This document shows, in pieces, positions 10,473-21,830 of a stretch of DNA of 64,000 nt. Origin of the DNA: Lotus japonicus (Eukaryota; Streptophyta; Magnoliopsida; Fabales; Fabaceae). Each line of letters begins with the position of its first letter. Within the stretch, counting starts at the first letter, position 1. A program made the position numbers and the translations under genes. The notes under the pieces are model-generated. The model was not told where the DNA came from. It did no database searches and saw nothing but the letters and a program-made list of their open reading frames with translations. The DNA is taken from the NCBI RefSeq assembly GCF_012489685.1, contig NC_080043.1, positions 61,063,920-61,127,919 of the forward strand, read 5' to 3'.

Positions 10473-11597
10473 CTAAGCTTTAATCCACCAAGCAATCCGA
10501 GAAATGTGCAGGTCCCATATCTGTTCCAAATTGAATTCCTTGTCTTGAAAAATAAGATCATTACGTCCTAGCCATATAGACCAGCAAAGTGAATAAGGAA
10601 TCAAATCCCATAGACCAGTATCAGATTTTGCCCTTAGTTCTGGCCACTCATCCAGTAAATCTATAACGGTCCTCGGGCAGCACCATGTCACCCCCTCTCG
10701 GTGAAGTACACCATACCATAAAGGGTAGGTCTGCTCACAAGCTAACATCAAATGTGTTACTGATTCAACTACCAAACCACACAAACTACAGCGCCCTTCA
10801 TTTTCCAATGTCATACCCCTTTCCACTAGATTACTCTTGACAGCAATTTTATTATAAACCGCTTGCCAAAGAAACAATGATATTTTTGGTGGAATAATTT
10901 TGCGGAGTCGTTTAGGAATGTTCCAAACACCAGGCAAAGGAGATAAGAGGCGTAATTCCATAGCTTCGCAAATAGCTTTGACTGAGAATAGCCCTTTATG
11001 ATCACCAATCCATAGGATTACATCTCGACCAGCACTAGGCAGATATGAATTCACAGTGGCATAAAATCTTCCTTCCTCATCTTTCTCCCATCCAAAACAC
11101 TCTCTACGAAACTCCAATTGCCAGTTCCATTTTCGCCCTTGGTTGTGTCCCACCTCACTAATTAAAGCATTCTTGTTATTAGATAGAGCAAACATTCGGG
11201 GGAAAGATATATGGAGAGGGGCAGAATCAACCCATGGGTCTAGCCAAAATCGCACCGATCGACCCGGTCCAATTACACATCGAATCTGATCGCGAAACTC
11301 TTTGGCTAGAATAGTGTCTTCCGATAGCACTTTGAGAATGTCTTGAAACACCGTTGAACACATGTTGAATCTGTCCACCACTAGATGCAAGACCAACAAA
11401 TTCTCATCCCACCCATACTTATGGCACACCATTTGTCTCCAAAAAGAATCCCTTTCTCTCCCAAATCGCCAAGCCCATTTCAAGAGTAAGGCTTTGTTTG
11501 TTATGCTATTTTTTATACCATGTAAGTTCTTACCTTTTTGTTGGAATGATGTTCTATGCGACATCGTACAGGTACTGGAGGTAGAGATGTTGCTCAT
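10473..11597 (-). pseudogene. LINE RT C-terminus and zf-RVT domain
   Basis: Starts in LINE RT thumb sequence (TNKALLLKWAWRFG) and runs into a zf-RVT region (GLFSVKAICEAM, then FLWQAVYNKI, CSLCG, a THL and a further Cys). The terminal AWWIKA is the usual end before the RNase H linker. A single TAG at 10473-10475 interrupts what would be one frame with the RNase H. The first ~20 codons near 11540-11597 do not look like LINE and are probably flanking DNA read through. Confidence 0.8.
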
Positions 11598-11667
11598 GAG
11601 GAGTAGCTTCGGAGAGTCTTAGTTTATGATATTATTATTATCATAATAAAATAAAGTGTCTTGCTCT

Positions 11668-12229
11668 GTAATGTAACACTAGGTAGATATTTTACGTTAC
11701 TTTTGCTTTTCTGTTGAGAGGATTTTATAACCTCTCCTTAAGGAAGTTGTTGAATTATTTTCTAAATTATGGCGATGTTGTACTGTTGATGGCCGAAGTG
11801 CTTATGGAATTCATTTCTGAGTATGATGGATTTTATTGCAATAACATGGAAGATAAACCTATTTAAATAAGAGATTATATGCATCTTAGGATTATCTGGC
11901 AAGTTTAGATATCTTATTGGCAAGTCTTGTTATTTTCGAAATGCTGAAAATACAGAGGAAACTTTGCCCGTCTTTTTTATATAAATCTTTGGGATACATA
12001 TTTTGTCTGCTGTGCTATGTATGAAAGGCTGAAATAATTCATTCTTTGAAAACCATATGAACTTATAAATTTTCAAAACACAATCAGGGTTAATTTTAAT
12101 GAGTTTTCGTGAAGAAGTCTAATACTCCCTAGATATGTTTTTTTTTAACTCTTATAAACGTTTTTTAAATAAAACAATGGGAAAAAGGGGGTGTTACAAA
12201 TATAGGTTGTTGGGTAGTAGTAGAAGGTA
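11668..12229. other. Intergenic, unassigned
   Basis: AT-rich, without coding potential that I can recognise. An isolated gggtgttaca at ~12190 resembles a Tekay LTR end, but no LTR sequence precedes it. Confidence 0.3.
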
Positions 12230-13139
12230 GATCTAAAGAAAAATCGAAGAAAAAAGATAGTTTTTGAACATGCTCAAAACTATGAGCACAGAAAGACGTG
12301 GTTTAAAGCTACAAAAAGTAGAAACAAAGTTATGGAATAGCAAGATTACCTTGCTGCCGTTCCAAAGAAACTGAAATCGGGTCGATCGGACAAGAATTGT
12401 GGGAAATGAGATATTTTCTCATTTCTTGTCTTTAATAGCGGACATCGAAAAAGCAAACTTCGAGGTTTTGCGAAACTGGTCATTCTGATACTTCCGTCTA
12501 ACGATAAGAAGTGAATATCTGGCGACAGAATTCCAGAACTCAAAATGAAGTTCTCAGAATTGAAGAAAACGATATAAACGCAGTATTGGCCAAAATACGC
12601 CGGAAAACTACTTTTTGCAGTTTACGTCGGATGAAGAAACTTTCTTCTGAAGAAATGTCGTAATTGTTGAAAGAATTGTGACTAAGCGAATGGAAACTTT
12701 GTTAAAATCTCCGAATGGAAAAATGCTTCATTCAGGGTCTTAATTAAAGTCCCCGAGAAGATAAAACCTAGCTTATTCTTATTTCCGAGAAGCCAAACTT
12801 ATCGTGTGAATAGTCCAGAGTTCCGTAGCGAAACACTGGTCATGGGAAAAATACTCGGAGGTTCTTATTCTTCTAAGGATTTTGAATTTCGTGTAAACAA
12901 TGCTCTAGAAGCGAAAATAGTCTTTTTCGGACACTCTCGACATAAGTCGGGTGTTGAAATGGCTCGAGATATAACTTAAACTGCCTATGGGACCATCCTT
13001 AGTCATTTCTTGAACTTTCTTCTTCATATAGTCATCCAAATTGGTATACACTTGATCAAGTTCCCTTCACGTTACACTGAAACCTAAACGTGAATAGGAA
13101 ATTAATTTATTTAATCTACGCTAAAATCTGGATCTTACA
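12230..13139 (-). repeat. Tekay-type LTR fragment
   Basis: Read on the minus strand it begins TGTAAGATCCAGA at 13139, like the LTR starts at 17674 and 28697. It shares blocks with the other LTRs here, such as tggcgacagaattccagaa (near 12517) and the actactttttgcag block. It breaks off around 12230 without reaching a TTACA end, so it is truncated. Confidence 0.65.
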
Positions 13140-13519
13140 AGTACCCATTGGTATTCCTTCTGTGAAAAGACAATAAAACATATGGCATTTTCTTTATGCA
13201 ATTTTCTTTATGCCTCGTTCCACGTGTTTCTTGGGAATTTCTATTATAATGATTACTTTCATTTAATTCTCCACCGCATGTCTTTAGTATTTATTGCCTA
13301 TCACTACATTAATTTTTTGTCGTTGATTTTTACCTTTTGGCTTTTGGTTTGTCAACTACTCAACGGTTACCTTTCAAATCACTACTTACCCCCCTTCACA
13401 CAGACCTTCCCATCACTTCATTCATTCTCTTGATTTTCAAAAACCTTAGTTGTTGCATTCTCTCCGTTCTCTCTCTTATTCTTCATCCCTCTTTTCCCAA
13501 AGCCTCATAATTCTTCAAC
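13140..13519 (+). other. Leader before the envelope-like ORF
   Basis: Pyrimidine-rich sequence without an ORF, running up to the ATG at 13520. Probably the spacer upstream of the third ORF of a SIRE-like element. Confidence 0.3.
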
Positions 13520-15502
13520 ATGTCTCACAATACCTCCTCCGATCCTCAAGAACAAGTTGCACTTGAGTATATGCAAGAGTACCTCACTCAAGAAAGGGAA
13601 GAAAAGGTTCTTTCTGCAAGGAGCTCTCAGTTTTCGACTATGGTTGTGGGTCTAGCTAACGGGCAATCTGCTCCTAGAGTTCAAGTTCAACCCAGAACTC
13701 AAGAGAAACAGCAAGAAAAAATCGACATGCAAGAACAAGAACAAGTGATTCCTATCACTGAAAGGGAAGCTGTCGTTCACTACAACTTCAAAGTAGAAGA
13801 ACTCACAGTTCTCAAGGAGTTGAGAGTGGATTTCGACAATATGGTTGCAAATGGGGTAGATCTCAGACCTGAGATGATGGCTCAAGGCTGGCAGAGCTAT
13901 TTTGATAGGCTCTCTGGACCAGTTTATGAGAAACTGGTTAAAGAATTCTGGAAGCATGCTGAATGTGATGACTATCTTGTAGTTTCGCATGTTCTGGGCA
14001 GAAAGATCGTCATCTCTGAGAAATCCATCACGTTACTTCTGGGAATGGAACTGGCTAAGGGGAAGTGGTTTTAGAATGTTGATAACAGAATGTCTGGAAT
14101 TAGGAAAACCGTCAACCAAGAGCTATTTGTCAACTGGGAAAGGAAGAAGACCGAGTACAAGTCCAGTGATCTTCATGCAAATCTAAGAGTATGGCACAAG
14201 ATCATCCTCTCCTGCATCAATCCCAGAACTCTTACAAGCTCTTCAGACTATATCAACACCACTCAGAAAGTGATGATCTATTTCATCAAGCAGAAGAAGC
14301 AGTTGTGTCTTCCATTCTTTATCTTCACTTATTTGAAAGAGTTCTTGAGGAAGTCCAGGACTACAGCTTCTGAGAAGAAAGCAGTAATCTCCTACATTCC
14401 ATTTGGCAAGCTTCTTTCTGACATTTTTGTAGAAAGTGGTTTGGTGCAAGATCTGATCAATGATGAGTGCACAGAAGATCTGACTGTTACGTCTGGAGAT
14501 GCATTCAATGTCAAGAATCTGGAGAAGATGAAGATTGTGCAGTCAATCAAGGCACCTGCCTCTGATGAGTCTCCAGAAGACATCATTCAAAGAAGAATCT
14601 TCATTGATAATTATCCTCTCTGGACAAAGATCGATGCTCCAGAAGTTATTATGGAGTATATTAATCTTCTGAGGACTCAAGGTCTAGAAGTGGACATTGA
14701 GAAATTCTTAAACACTCTGCATGAATGCCCTCCTAACATGTCCAGAACTCAACCCAAGAAAAGAGCACAGGATTCAGATGATGAATCCAATAAGAAGCCA
14801 AAAAAGAAGAAGAAGACTAGAGCAGAAACCAAGGAAGTTAATCCTCATTTGACTAAGAACCGAGCTCCAAGAGTCACCAGAGCTTCTGCCAAGGAATCAA
14901 GTAAGCCGGTTGTTATTACTACTTCTACTTCTGTTGTTATTGATGTTGATGCAATTCCAACTTCTGCCCCCACACAAACACTGCCTCCATTTATTGCACC
15001 TCTCATTCCCTGTTACACTCCACTAACCTCAACTGTCATTTCAACTATCGCTACAACTGTCACAACCACAATTAAACCATCACCTCAACCTTCATCTCCC
15101 AAAAACACTTCCGCCACTGAAGAAGTCTTTCTCAAAGTTCTAAGAGAAAGAACTTCTGGACCTTCTTCAACCATTTTTCTTCTATATACACAAGCTTCCA
15201 CTCAACCCACTCTTTTCAACCCAACTCCTCTTAATGTTGTTTTTCCTCCATTCACATCTTCTGAAACCTCAAATGTTTCTCTATCTGGATATTCTACTGT
15301 GAACTCTAGAGACTTTGAGTTTTCATATCCTGATGTCCAACCCTCTGAACCTATTCCTGATCAGACCACTTCTGATCAGATGATTCTGGATGTTGCTACA
15401 AACTCTGAAGCAGACACTTCTGCTCAAGCTGTCTCTGAAGCAACAAGTTCCAATCTTTCTCCGCACCCCTCACCACAGTCTATGAAATTCTGGCAACTGT
15501 AA
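13520..15502 (+). pseudogene. SIRE-like envelope-type ORF (putative plant transposon protein)
   Basis: Both halves (13520-14074, 14090-15502) are in one frame, interrupted only by a TAG at 14072-14074, so it is a ~660-codon ORF with a single stop. An N-terminal Gln/Glu-rich region is followed by a conserved block with GPVYEKLVKEFWKHA, KIVISEKSI and VWHKIILSCINPR. I recognise this as the 'putative plant transposon protein' family found as a third ORF in SIRE1-type copia elements. After it come a Lys-rich basic stretch (KKPKKKKKTR, likely nuclear localisation) and a Ser/Thr/Pro-rich tail. No clear transmembrane segment or signal peptide, so a true envelope role is doubtful. The tail is cut by the minus-strand LTR from 15498. 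Confidence 0.65.
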
Positions 15503-16371
15503 AACAGATGTTTTACCAGATGTCTAAGACATCTTGTACAACATTACTCAAAACACAGTAAATACTGCGCAAGATAAACGACAAAAAAACTAAAATCACA
15601 CAAGATATTGTTAACCCAGTTCGGTGCAATATCACCTACGTCTGGAGGGTTTTCACCCAAGAGAGATAATCCACTATTATAGAGAAATTGTACAAAAAAG
15701 GTCTCACAAGAATTGCCTCAGTTCAACTACCTTTTCTACCTAACTCTACCTGTGGAATACTACTTAAGTCTCCCCCCTAAGTATGAGAACTCCCTCTCAA
15801 TCTCTCACACAATCACTGCCTCAGTGATTGAACTCAAACACGAGTTACAAAGACAGATCTCAAGATCACACAGTAAACACACAACTCTTAGCTCAACAAT
15901 TGCCTAAAGCTGCTAAGAGAACAAGAACAGTATGAACTCAATGAAAACCTAATACAATCACACGTTCAGTACCTAGAACCTAGGTCTTGGGTCTTCATAA
16001 AATAGTCTTCCAGGCCTTGTCTTCATTGGGCTTGAAAGATCACACGGTCCACACACAAAATCAGGAAGTTGTTATTAGAAACAACCAGGTAGCGAATCTG
16101 CACATGATCCTCGGGCAAACAATAAATAAGCGGATTCCGACTTCCATAAGAAGATTACACAAAGAATATTCCTTGACTGCGCACAGAAGCTTCCAATAAT
16201 AACCTAACTTGATCATAAAGTAATCAACTTAAAGATTCACAACTAATCAGCCAAGTCACGGAGCGTTTCCCAAGGACACATGTCATAGCACGATGTTACA
16301 ACAACTTGTCCGACATCTTGGCACACAAACATACTTAGCTAAAATGCAGACAATCAAACAAAGGAACAACA
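15498..16371 (-). repeat. SIRE-like LTR
   Basis: On the minus strand it starts TGTTGTTCC at 16371 right after a polypurine tract (GGGGGAG, 16374-16380, preceded by a typical aaatttgacaaa motif), and ends TTTTACA at 15498. Length ~874 bp. It lies inside the tail of the plus-strand envelope-like ORF, so the minus element seems to have inserted there. The left flank is GCAAC (15493-15497); the partner duplication would be beyond the 5' end of the element and was not found. Confidence 0.6.
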
Positions 16372-16883
16372 ATCTCCCCCTTTGTCAAATTTTAGCTAAT
16401 ATAATCCACTACCATAAAGACTTCTCAGACTACTTGCAGCTTGAAATAAACCAGAGTAAACCAAGGTAGCTTGAGACATCTTCCATCAACATAGCTTGAG
16501 ACATCTTCCATCAACATAGCTTTCAACAGCTATAATCAACTTAGTAGTGCAGTATCAAAAATAGAATCAGATTTCAGCACAGCAGACAATCAGAATCAAC
16601 TACAACACTTCCTTCACAGTAGTCACACTAAGCACACAACATGAACTACTGCTACTGCTATCACAACTGCTACTTCTAGGACTTCTACTCCCCCTTATTA
16701 GCACAATTTGGCAAAGGCTCAATGGAGATCAATAAGGAATTATCATACTAATTCATAGTAGCCATTGTAGAGAAGCAAAGTCCATAGATCCACATTCAGA
16801 CTTATTACAAACCAGGAGAAAATAGAGAAGTCATAGAGCCACACAAGGCTTCATCAAATACAGGCAAAAGAAAACAAAACACA
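16372..16883 (-). other. SIRE-like 3' untranslated region with PPT
   Basis: Sequence between the envelope-like stop at 16884 and the LTR. It holds the polypurine tract at the LTR junction and a short direct repeat (agcttgagacatcttccatcaacat, two copies near 16469 and 16494). Confidence 0.5.
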
Positions 16884-17673
16884 TTAAAGAGATATGATGC
16901 GAGGGGCAGAACTGGTTGAACCAGTTACATCTTCTGCATCCTCATTTTCATTTCCATCCTCCTCTTCTTCCTCTTCAGCAGCCTCATCAGTCTCTGCTTC
17001 TTCTTCAGCATCAGAATCCTCATGTTCCTCTTCAGTTCCATTAGCAACATCCTCAGTACCCTGATCAGCCTCTTCTTCCTCAACAGCAGTAGGAACATCT
17101 GTCATGGCCTTGATGAGCTTGTCCAGATTCAGCTTCCTAATCTTGCAAACCTGAATGGTGTCACCCAAGGACTTGGAGACAGCCCTCAATTCAGCCAAGA
17201 TATCATCTTTACTTGAACTAGCCTGCCTGAGTGCCACTAGCACTAGCAATACCCTTTGCTGTAGTCAGCACAATGTCTGGAACATGTGTCCCAGAAACAA
17301 GCGATAATCAAACTAGAGAGGCATAGGTTTCTTACCTTGAGGTTCATCAGCCCTCACAACATTAGGATGTTGTTGTACAATTATCTCAGACAAGAGGCAG
17401 GGAAACAAAATAGGTAATCTTACTGCATAGGAACCTGCATGTTTCAGAGTCTGATAAAAAGCAAGTTTACCAAAATCAAACTCACGACTAGTTCCAATCA
17501 AATAGATCATCTTGGCAAGGGGAACAGTTACACCAGACAAGTGATTTGTGGCCATCCAATTTGCACAACCAATCTTAAATAGCACAGCATACTTGGTAGT
17601 TAACTTCTCAGATGGAAGTAATCCTTTCTTTGGCCACTTCTTGACCAGCTTGCCAGTTAGGGTCTTAGCAACC
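16884..17673 (-). pseudogene. SIRE-like envelope-type ORF, C-terminal part, minus copy
   Basis: Same family as 13520-15502 but covering a more C-terminal portion: KLTTKYAVLFKIGCANW, MIYLIGTSREFDFG and QTLKHAGSYAV. The frame ends at 17313 and the tail is recovered in another frame from ~17249, so a frameshift lies near 17240-17310. The tail is extremely acidic (Glu/Asp runs over ~50 residues), unlike the basic, Ser/Thr-rich tail of the plus copy. The upstream side is cut at 17673 by the G1 element. The coding frame resumes at 39744. Confidence 0.6.
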
Positions 17674-20600
17674 TGTAAGACCCAGATTTCAGAACTGGAT
17701 TAAATAATTATTTTTCCAACTCACGCGTAGGATCGGTGTAAGCGTGATAGGAGTTTGCTGTTTCGGAAAGTTTAATGAAGAAGAAAGTTCAGGAATTGCT
17801 TGAGGATAGTACCATAGTCGTTTTAGGAGTTAGTGCGAGTCGTCTGCACACCCGCCTTATGGCGAGAGTGTCCAGAATGGGCTAATTCCGCTCTTAAAGC
17901 ACTGTTTAAGCGAAATTATAAATCCTTGGAAAAATAAGAAGTTCTCTTTATTTTTTCCTCGACCAGCGTTTCATTTCGGAACTCTGGACTGTACGCACGA
18001 TAGGTTTCACTTCTCGGAAGTCTGGACTGTACGCTGAATGAAGACTTTTTCTATTCGGAGCTTCTAACGAAGTTTCCATCCGTGCTGCCAGTTTTCTTTC
18101 GACGTTTCCAATCTTTCTTCAGAACAAAGTTTTGTCATCCGACTTTCACAGCAAAAAGTAGTTTTTCAGGGCAATTTAACTCACACCGCTTTTGGATCGT
18201 TTTCTTCAAATTCAAGAGACTTGTTTTGAGTTCTGGAATTCAGTCACCAGAATCTCGCTTAGAATTCACAGATGAACGTACTGCAAAAATCGGAATCGCG
18301 AAATATTCATTTTCCCGCAATTTCACTCTCCTATAAATAGAGCAAAAAACACAAAATATCTCCATTCCCACCATTTGAGGCCGCGAGCAAGGAGGAGAAG
18401 AAGGAGAGGCAGAACTTCGCCGTTTCTTGACCGATCTTGTAAGGCCCAAGTTTTTTAATCAAGGAATAATATCCGGAGCTTTTACTGAACCCTAAGTTTC
18501 GAGGACGAAACTTTCTTTTTGGAGGGTAGTAATGTAAGGCCCAAGTTTTTTAAACTTATGCCAACTAAATAGAATCCTATTCACGATTAGGGTTGATGTA
18601 TCGTGAAGGGAAACATGAACTAGAGTTACCAAATGAAATAAATTTATGAAGGAGAAAGTTCAGGAAAAGTCAAAGGATTGTATCGAAGTCGATTTAAGCT
18701 ATAGACCGATCGTTAAACGCTTAAACCTAGGTCAGAAACCCTAGTATATAGCTAGTTTTCACTTATAGGCATGATGGAAGTTAATTCCAAAAATATTCAG
18801 AGAAATGTTAGAACTTCTCTTTTTCCATATATCACAATCGTTTCAAGGCGAAACTCTAGGATCTACGAACGTCCGATTCCAATCATCGGAAGTTTGCCGA
18901 AACTGAAACCCTGGTATTTCAAAACCCTAGAATCACCCGACTATGAGGACTTTTTCTATTCGGAACATCAAATGAAGATTCTACACGCGCACACCCATTT
19001 CTCTTGATGATTTCAATCTTTCTTCAGAAGGAAGTTTTCTATTCCGACATCCGATGCAAAAAGCAACTTATCGGGTAAAATAGTTTTATACCGATTGTGC
19101 ATTAGTCGCCAAAAAATACAAGGAGACATTTTTATAGTTTTGGATTTCTTTTGCCAAAACCTATCTTATAATTCACGGAGAATAGCGCCGGAAAAATCAG
19201 ATTCGCGAAACTTTCATTTTACCGCGTTTTGCCAACCTCTATATATAGCAAGAAAGGTGAGAAAAATTACAAAAACTCCTCCATTTCTCTCCCAAACCCG
19301 CGAGCTCCATTGAAGAAGAAGGAAGAAGAGCTTTTGTTCAATCCTTGCTTGATCGTCGATTAATCAGTTGCTACTTCAAGGTTTCGAGGTATAGTCGCTA
19401 ATCCTTACCTCTGATCGCTTTTTCCATAGCTTTTCTGTAGACTTTTTTGAGCTGATAGTTTTGAGGTTTTTGCAAAACTATCCTGAATATTTCATTTTTG
19501 ATTCTAAACATCTTCCTTACATGCCCAAGATCACTTCTGCCGGATTAGATTTTCCGTTATGCCGCCGAAATTCCGCCGGAATCAATTTTAGCCTCAAATA
19601 CCCATTTTTGGAGTAAAGCTTCGTTCTTTGGGCTGAAAACTATCGCCTTAGCTTAGTGCTAGTAGGATTAGTTGTTATAAACGTCGTTGGTGACGTCCCT
19701 GTCAAATTTTCTTTTTGGGATTTCAGTTTTGAAATTCTAAGTTAAAAATCATGACCAAAATACCCCTGCGACAGTTTTTGATCCGATAATTTTTCCGAGT
19801 TTGGAATACCCTTAGTTACGGCTAATGATAGCATAGGAACCAAGTTTGATCGAAGAAAAATCGAGCCCCACAATTACCAAAAGTGGCCGAGCCCTATAGG
19901 GGGGAGGGAGGAAAATTCCTTTTTCGAAAACTTGTCCTTTCGCGCTAGATTATCGTACCTCGGAGTATATACTACTTCGTGTAACCTTAGTGAGTATTGA
20001 TTACGGAGTTTCTGATAGTCCTTGATGGAATTCTGTGGTTTTACTTTAAAGGTTCTTTTGAAGAATTTCCTGAAGATCAAGGAGCTCATTGTGAAGGAAC
20101 GTTTGAGGAGAACGCTGGAATAACTAGAGGTAAGGGCAACTTACCTTGCTAGTTAATGCTTTAGGTGTCGATGAATTCGACTTGATTTATTGTTTATGCA
20201 CTTGTTTGTGTTTGACTGGTAAAATGTTTTCTGAGGCTTCGGCTGACAATGTAGATGATTCATCTACTGAATGCTTTTGAGATTGAATTTCATGCTAAGT
20301 GCTAAGTGGGTAATTTAGGATGTGTGGTGCATGCTTTATATGCTAAGTGCTACGTGGTTATTGTATAATATGTGGATATATGACATGCTGGTTGACTGTA
20401 CTGATTTAACTATGCTTTCACTCATATCTGGGATTCTGAGGAGTGAGAATAGCGGGCAGGTCATGCCGATTTTATTTTGAGAGTTTTGAGAAAGTTTGAT
20501 AGGACGAATGAGATTCGGGCCTTGTTATGGTGTTTTTATGGATCGAGACATTCTCTGGAGTCAGTTGGGGATTAGGAGATCCCGAGAACTTATAAGATTT

Positions 20601-20948
20601 TGCGATAAGACTAAAAGGATATTATTTTGTAAAGAAAACTCATAAGACATTAAACAACCTCTAAATCTTCAAATAATGATATTAAACTCGAAAGGAAGCT
20701 TAGGATGCAAATCTTAGTTTTTGGAAAACGAGAAGTGTCGTCGGATCCAAGTGTTGAGAAAGTTGAGAAGTTTTGAGTATGTTGATACTCTTGTGCTGTT
20801 GGAGCAGCTGTATGTGTTGTTGGGCTATCCTGGGGATAAGTCCGGGAAATTGATAGTTTCCGAGTATGTTGATACTCTTGCTCGTTGAGCAGTTTTGACC
20901 ATCGGATGGAGATGAGTCGGATGATTTGGAGATCATCATGAGTTACAG

Positions 20949-21078
20949 TTTATGCCTTCGGGTACAGTTATGCCTTCGGGTACAATTTATGCCTTCGGGT
21001 ACAGTTTATGCCTTCGGGTACAGTTTATGCCTTCGGGTACAGTTTATACCTTCGGGTACAGTTTATACCTTCGGGTAA
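20949..21078 (+). repeat. 19-bp tandem repeat in the G2 LTR
   Basis: Seven copies of a 19-bp unit containing tttatgccttcgggtacag, with g/a variation at one position. The same array occurs at 40818-40948, while G4 has about one copy near 37005. Position before the TATA-like region suggests U3 enhancer repeats (inference). Confidence 0.75.
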
Positions 21079-21343
21079 TTCGGACATCGACGGGGGATAT
21101 GATTGACCGTGAGGTTAGGATCGACCTGTTGATTGTCGGGCATGGCGGAGGGAAAAGTCGACCCGCAGGGTTAGGACTGATCCGGCTATGTCAAGGTTGT
21201 AAGTGACACCCGAGGGATTATGGTCGACACAATGCCAGTGTTAGGACCGACTCGATCGTGCCCAGCCTACTTCTTCTGAAATCGTCGAGATTGACGTTGC
21301 ATTGACATATCATGCACTCTAATTAAATTCGTTGGGATTTTGA

Positions 21344-21488
21344 TGAGTAGATGTTGATAAACATCGTTATGTGTTTTGGTGAGTAGATGCTGATAAACAT
21401 TGTTATGTGTTTTGATGAGTAGATGTTGATAAACATTGTTATGTGTTTTGATGAGTAGATGTTGATAAATATCGTTACGTGCTTTGAT
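21344..21488 (+). repeat. 36-bp tandem repeat in the G2 LTR
   Basis: Four copies starting tgagtagatg at 21344, 21380, 21416 and 21452, each ~36 bp. The related LTR near 41215 has only one or two units. Confidence 0.75.
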
Positions 21489-21696
21489 GATTGAATTGTA
21501 CTAGAGATTTGATAACATGCTATGTTTAAACCTTAGGGTAGACAATGCATAACTTATATGTATACAAGCAATATATATATATATATATACCCCTTATACT
21601 TTACCTGTTGCCTCGTATTCTCTATACTATATTCCGTAAGTTGACCCTTGCACGTGCTACCTGTGTTTGGGGGGCTATGTATGCCCTTTTTGTCAG

Positions 21697-21830
21697 ATGC
21701 CGTGGACGGACTGTTTCGTGATGCTTCGTCATACGGGGAAGACCCGGAAAGAAATGACTACTATTGAGCCTTCGACGTGGACCCGGACTGAATGCATGAC
21801 CAGATGAGGGCCGATGATGGCAGTATAGGG
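21697..21830 (+). pseudogene. Degenerate LTR ORF in G2
   Basis: After tttttgtcag comes ATGCCGTGGACGG, aligned with the start of the LTR ORFs in G1 and G6. The first residues (MPWTDCFVM) parallel the DWF-M pattern of those ORFs, but the frame soon stops. The acidic body is absent. A sister copy starts at 41456. Confidence 0.4.

Larger units (their letters stand above)
9367..11659 (-). mobile_element. 5'-truncated LINE (L1-type)
   Basis: Minus-strand non-LTR retrotransposon carrying the end of RT, a zf-RVT domain and an RNase H domain. Its poly-A tail appears as a plus-strand T-run at 9367-9374. A candidate 8-bp target duplication, cttgctct, sits at 9359-9366 and 11660-11667. 9375-9938 is the 3' UTR with no coding sequence. 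The 5' truncation removes the endonuclease and catalytic RT, as is usual for LINE insertions. The exact 5' join within 11540-11659 is uncertain. Confidence 0.7.

Noticed and set aside
12188..12198. LTR end (gggtgttaca)
   Set aside because: No LTR sequence lies upstream of it, so it is probably chance or a tiny remnant.
20949..21078. CRISPR-like array
   Set aside because: A head-to-tail 19-bp tandem repeat without spacers, inside a plant LTR.
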